Below, in pieces: positions 61,161 through 64,000 of a stretch of DNA of 64,000 bases. Both the position numbers and the translations under genes were made by a program. This stretch comes from Lingula anatina (lineage: Eukaryota > Brachiopoda > Lingulata > Lingulida > Lingulidae), in assembly GCF_001039355.2 (NCBI RefSeq), contig NW_019773547.1:23219-87218 (forward strand), given 5' to 3'. Numbering within the stretch: the first letter of the stretch is position 1; every line of letters starts with the position of its first letter. A model generated the notes under the pieces. That model did no database searches. It worked only from the letters and a program-made list of their open reading frames with translations, and had not been told where the DNA came from.

Positions 61161-61313
61161 GGCCGTAGCCTGAGCAAAATGCCAGGGGGGGCAGTAAGCG
61201 GACACGAGGGGGCGAAGCCCCCGAGGGGGGAGGGGGTGTCCCCCTACCAGTGTGTAAAATTCTAAATCCCAGGGGGGGCAGCTGCCCCCCCTGCCCCCCC
61301 GGAGGCTACGGCC
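61161..61313. mobile_element. G/C-run foldback MITE with CAGGGCCGTAGC ends
   Basis: CAGGGCCGTAGCC at the left and GGCTACGGCCCTG at the right are exact inverse copies, flanked by TATTC on both sides. The inside has several G7 and C7 runs around GGCAGCTGCC. This element type occurs in many invertebrate genomes; superfamily not certain. Confidence 0.7.
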
Positions 61314-61842
61314 CTGTATTCAACGCCATGAGGACATGCTCATTACAATGTAGCCTAATGTGTCTTGCGGAACGTATGTTGTGTAATTGTGACTAGAAAA
61401 GTTAAGGTATTGTCCTTTTAGTAGTTATAGGGTCCGGCTACAGGCTGAATCAGTTGCGAAATTGTCCTTTTTATATTATATTATCTGTGCTGATCACTCC
61501 CTATATTGCATGAATGCATGCATGTTCTCATCAGAACTCCCTATACCGGGTATGTATTTTTAAACTGAACTTGCCGTACGTTATAAACGCAAACAAAGTT
61601 CGTGCAAGGCTGATTTACCGATATAAACTATACACATGGGAGCATCACCTTCTTCTCTTAGTATCAAAATAGCCCCGTGTCCCTGTTCCTGTTATACAAC
61701 TTCACAAATGAAAGAAAATACAATATATATAATATGAATAATAAATCAACTGATGTATGTCGATTTAAATAGAGTCAGCTCCCGCTTGCAACAATGTCCC
61801 CATTTCCTCCGGCGATGTTGTCGCTAGGATGCCTTGCCAGAT

Positions 61843-61980
61843 TTACATATCAGTCAGAATAACAGTAGAGATGCAGTTTTGATAACGACCATTTGCCCAA
61901 GGCATCCGGGTATCCTTGATCCGTAAGTCGAAATTACCGAGGAGATTTTGTAGCTTGTTACGAAGAGAAAGATGGCCTAA
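61843..61980 (-). other. possible downstream exon of the 62.5 kb gene
   Basis: TTCTTTTTTAG marks an acceptor before 61980 on the minus strand. One frame stays open for about 46 codons (ending VILTDM, stop), but it is not the frame that would follow from the 62548-63006 ORF. It could be a 3'UTR exon. Weak. Confidence 0.2.
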
Positions 61981-62547
61981 AAAAGAATGTGAAAAGACAT
62001 TACTATAGAAGAATGTATAGGGCAATAAAACAAACCAAACCAATAAAAAACCCATATATGATATGAAAATGCATTACCATTTACCGTTTTTGTCTGTTCT
62101 TTCTAAGCATTTTTTTTTTAAATGAGAAAAAATAATACTTGATCATTTCAAATAAAAAAACGTAAGCAGCTATAGTTATGATCCTTTGCAAAACTGTTTT
62201 ACACACTGGAATTGAACGATACTACAAACACAAAAATTACTTAGGTCAAGAAATTCTAGATAACATACACTAAGAGTTCATATATACCAAGCGGTTGAGT
62301 TAACTTCATATATCATTTGGATCATGCTCAGATTGTTGCTGCAGACGTTTGAAACGTGTTTAATTATTAAACTTAATACAAATACGTAAGTCCTCACTAA
62401 AAATAAATCAAGTTGAGATCCACTAAAAATCGCCAACATCACTAAAGGTGATATTAAAATTCCAGTTCATGTTGACTTGATATATTTTATAATAATATAT
62501 ACTGTATTATTCTGGATACGAAAGTAATATTATATATATACTCACAA

Positions 62548-63006
62548 TTAAACGTTTTTGTTTGGATAAATCTGTTGCTTTCCTTGTAGCACCCGCAACT
62601 CCTTGACAGGGTTTTCTTCATCAACGCTGGAAATCACGCGACGTAACACCTGAAATAGAGACCGCCTTTCCGTCCTTGTGACAGTAACGTTAATTGACCT
62701 CAAAGGAAATGCTCCTGCAGACTGGCCTGCTGTTTCTGGCACAATTACGTCTATTTTAATGGTAGGGTTTTGGGTTGTGTACAGCATAAATGTTAACTGG
62801 AGGACGCACACACTCAGCGCTATAATTGTCAAATAAATTGTTATAAAATCGAAGTCGGTTAGTCGTTTACTTGTCTGGTCGAGGTCAGGTGTCTTCTTCT
62901 CCCCCTGTTCTTCTGTCACTATGACACCTCCACGTGCTTCTGTCACTATGACACCTCCTAAGGAATCCCCCATGTCAAGTCTTGTCTCTTTTTCAGTGGG
63001 TGACAT
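62548..63006 (-). CDS. small type II single-pass membrane protein, unrecognised
   Basis: One open frame of 152 residues from an ATG in AAACATGTC context to TAA. Residues 1-50 are polar and contain a tandem repeat of GGVIVTE (about 18-24 and 26-32). DFITIYLTIIALSVCVLQLT (about 53-72) is a clear membrane segment with no signal peptide, so N-in/C-out topology is likely. The outer part carries one sequon (NVT, about 125-127) and ends QIYPNKNV. A strong donor GTGAGT sits three nucleotides past the stop, so either the 3'UTR is spliced or the true protein continues in an isoform. The layout resembles the first exon of type II ligands such as TNF-family proteins, but no such domain is visible downstream. 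I do not recognise the family. Confidence 0.55.
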   Translation of the reverse strand: MSPTEKETRLDMGDSLGGVIVTEARGGVIVTEEQGEKKTPDLDQTSKRLTDFDFITIYLTIIALSVCVLQLTFMLYTTQNPTIKIDVIVPETAGQSAGAFPLRSINVTVTRTERRSLFQVLRRVISSVDEENPVKELRVLQGKQQIYPNKNV

Positions 63007-64000
63007 GTTTGGTGCTCGGAGACAATTAAGGTGTAACGAAAGCGGTGTATCAGCTCACAGCTAGCGTGTGTTGTTTTACTGCTTTTCACAGTTCAAAATT
63101 ATGCGTCTGTCGGCGCGAGGTGGTCTTCGATGGCGCAGAGTTCTGTTCCCAAGCGTCTTCTCTCAAAACAAAGTCCCCCGACGACTCGTTCAGCTCTCCG
63201 GTGTGACCCTTTTTTAACTCTCCTTCACTATGCGATGTCCTTAACGCCGCAGCGCGTGAGTTGAACGCTATGGGACTAACTGGCCTTAGGCACCTAGTAC
63301 GCTATATGGCGAATCTGTTAAAGCACTGTCGCAAACCCGGTAGCGAGGACAGATCGTTCGCATTACCTCTGATATAAAAAGCACCCAGTAGGCCTGTTCA
63401 CACCTGCTGTTCAAATAAAACAGAAGCCGGTTTCTCTGGGTTTATTTGCTAACGTGTCGTGGTGTCAGGTCAGCCTTTTGTAAGCCTTTAAAATACAGGT
63501 GAAGTCCTGGATATTTGATACTGGAAAAACACGAGCCGTGATTTCTTTATCCTGGTTATTATTGCTTGTTGGTTTATTTTACAGTCATTCAGTGGCGATG
63601 TTTCTCCGAACTCCTCTGTGGTGTCCTCCGCGTCCCCAGTCTATCTTGTGCGTTCACCTAACTGAGCGCTGTGACAATATAATATAAATACCAGCATAAA
63701 GGCAATAGATCCCAATCAGAGCGTATACTTATGTATACTAATATATTCTGTATGCTGTAGATGCACGTGCTATCACAACCGGGAGATGATCAGATTGCTG
63801 ATTGAACGAAAGGGTATAATCAGAATATGGCGTAAAATGCTGGCCATTATCTCTAATCTGTTTAATGCAAATGAGGATTTTAATGTAGGAAGTGAACGCG
63901 GCTGTTTTGCCTAGATAAATACTTGTATTTCTATAAAGGTTGGGGGAAAGAGAGTCATACAGCGTGCACCGGTGCAAAAACTCCTGGTGGGAATAATTTG
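63007..64000. other. upstream region of the membrane-protein exon
   Basis: Candidate promoter/5'UTR on the minus strand next to 63006, more GC-rich than average to about 63360. No TATA box or further exon seen. Confidence 0.35.

Noticed and set aside
1-64000. CRISPR arrays, operons, bacterial promoters, tRNA or rRNA genes
   Set aside because: The sequence is eukaryotic; the only regular arrays are minisatellites and microsatellites, and no tRNA-like box A/box B pair was convincing by eye.

Overview
The window looks like draft nuclear DNA from an AT-rich, repeat-dense bilaterian animal, most likely a marine invertebrate. The evidence is split genes with GT-AG introns, a cys-loop receptor gene, many MITE-like foldback elements, long microsatellites and Ns at assembly joins. 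The phylum cannot be fixed from this sequence. Nothing prokaryotic, no CRISPR array and no convincing tRNA or rRNA gene was seen.

Layout. (1) 1-7.95 kb: the 5' end of a minus-strand nicotinic acetylcholine receptor (nAChR) subunit gene. A signal-peptide exon (7797-7857) and the first ligand-binding-domain exon (3365-3510) are present; the remaining exons lie to the left of the window. A possible distal 5'UTR exon and promoter sits near 39.9-40.35 kb. (2) 8-39.9 kb: gene-poor DNA, probably intronic or intergenic. It holds foldback elements, microsatellites and a ~2.6 kb direct duplication split by a single N, which looks like two alleles assembled in tandem. A 186 bp duplication around another N has the same signature. 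(3) 42.7-58.85 kb: a complete minus-strand gene that I could reconstruct as 24 coding exons with unbroken reading frame (2,790 nt, 929 residues). Its product has a UBA domain, a coiled-coil-like charged segment, a UBX domain with the p97/VCP-contact loop, Pro-rich and acidic linkers, an F-box-like helix and a long LRR domain. (4) 62.5-63.0 kb: a minus-strand exon encoding a small type II membrane protein that I do not recognise.

The most interesting part is the UBA-UBX-LRR gene. I know no standard UBX protein with an LRR substrate-reading module. Three of its introns also carry tandem arrays whose units contain splice-site-like sequences (50.77-51.01, 54.05-54.37 and 46.27-46.94 kb), and one intron has a foldback element inserted 11 nt from a 5' splice site.

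A second theme is a foldback family with TTA/TAA (once GTT) target duplications. At least four full copies lie here. They share a palindromic core while their outer ends differ. The genes are not an operon and no functional link between them is implied.
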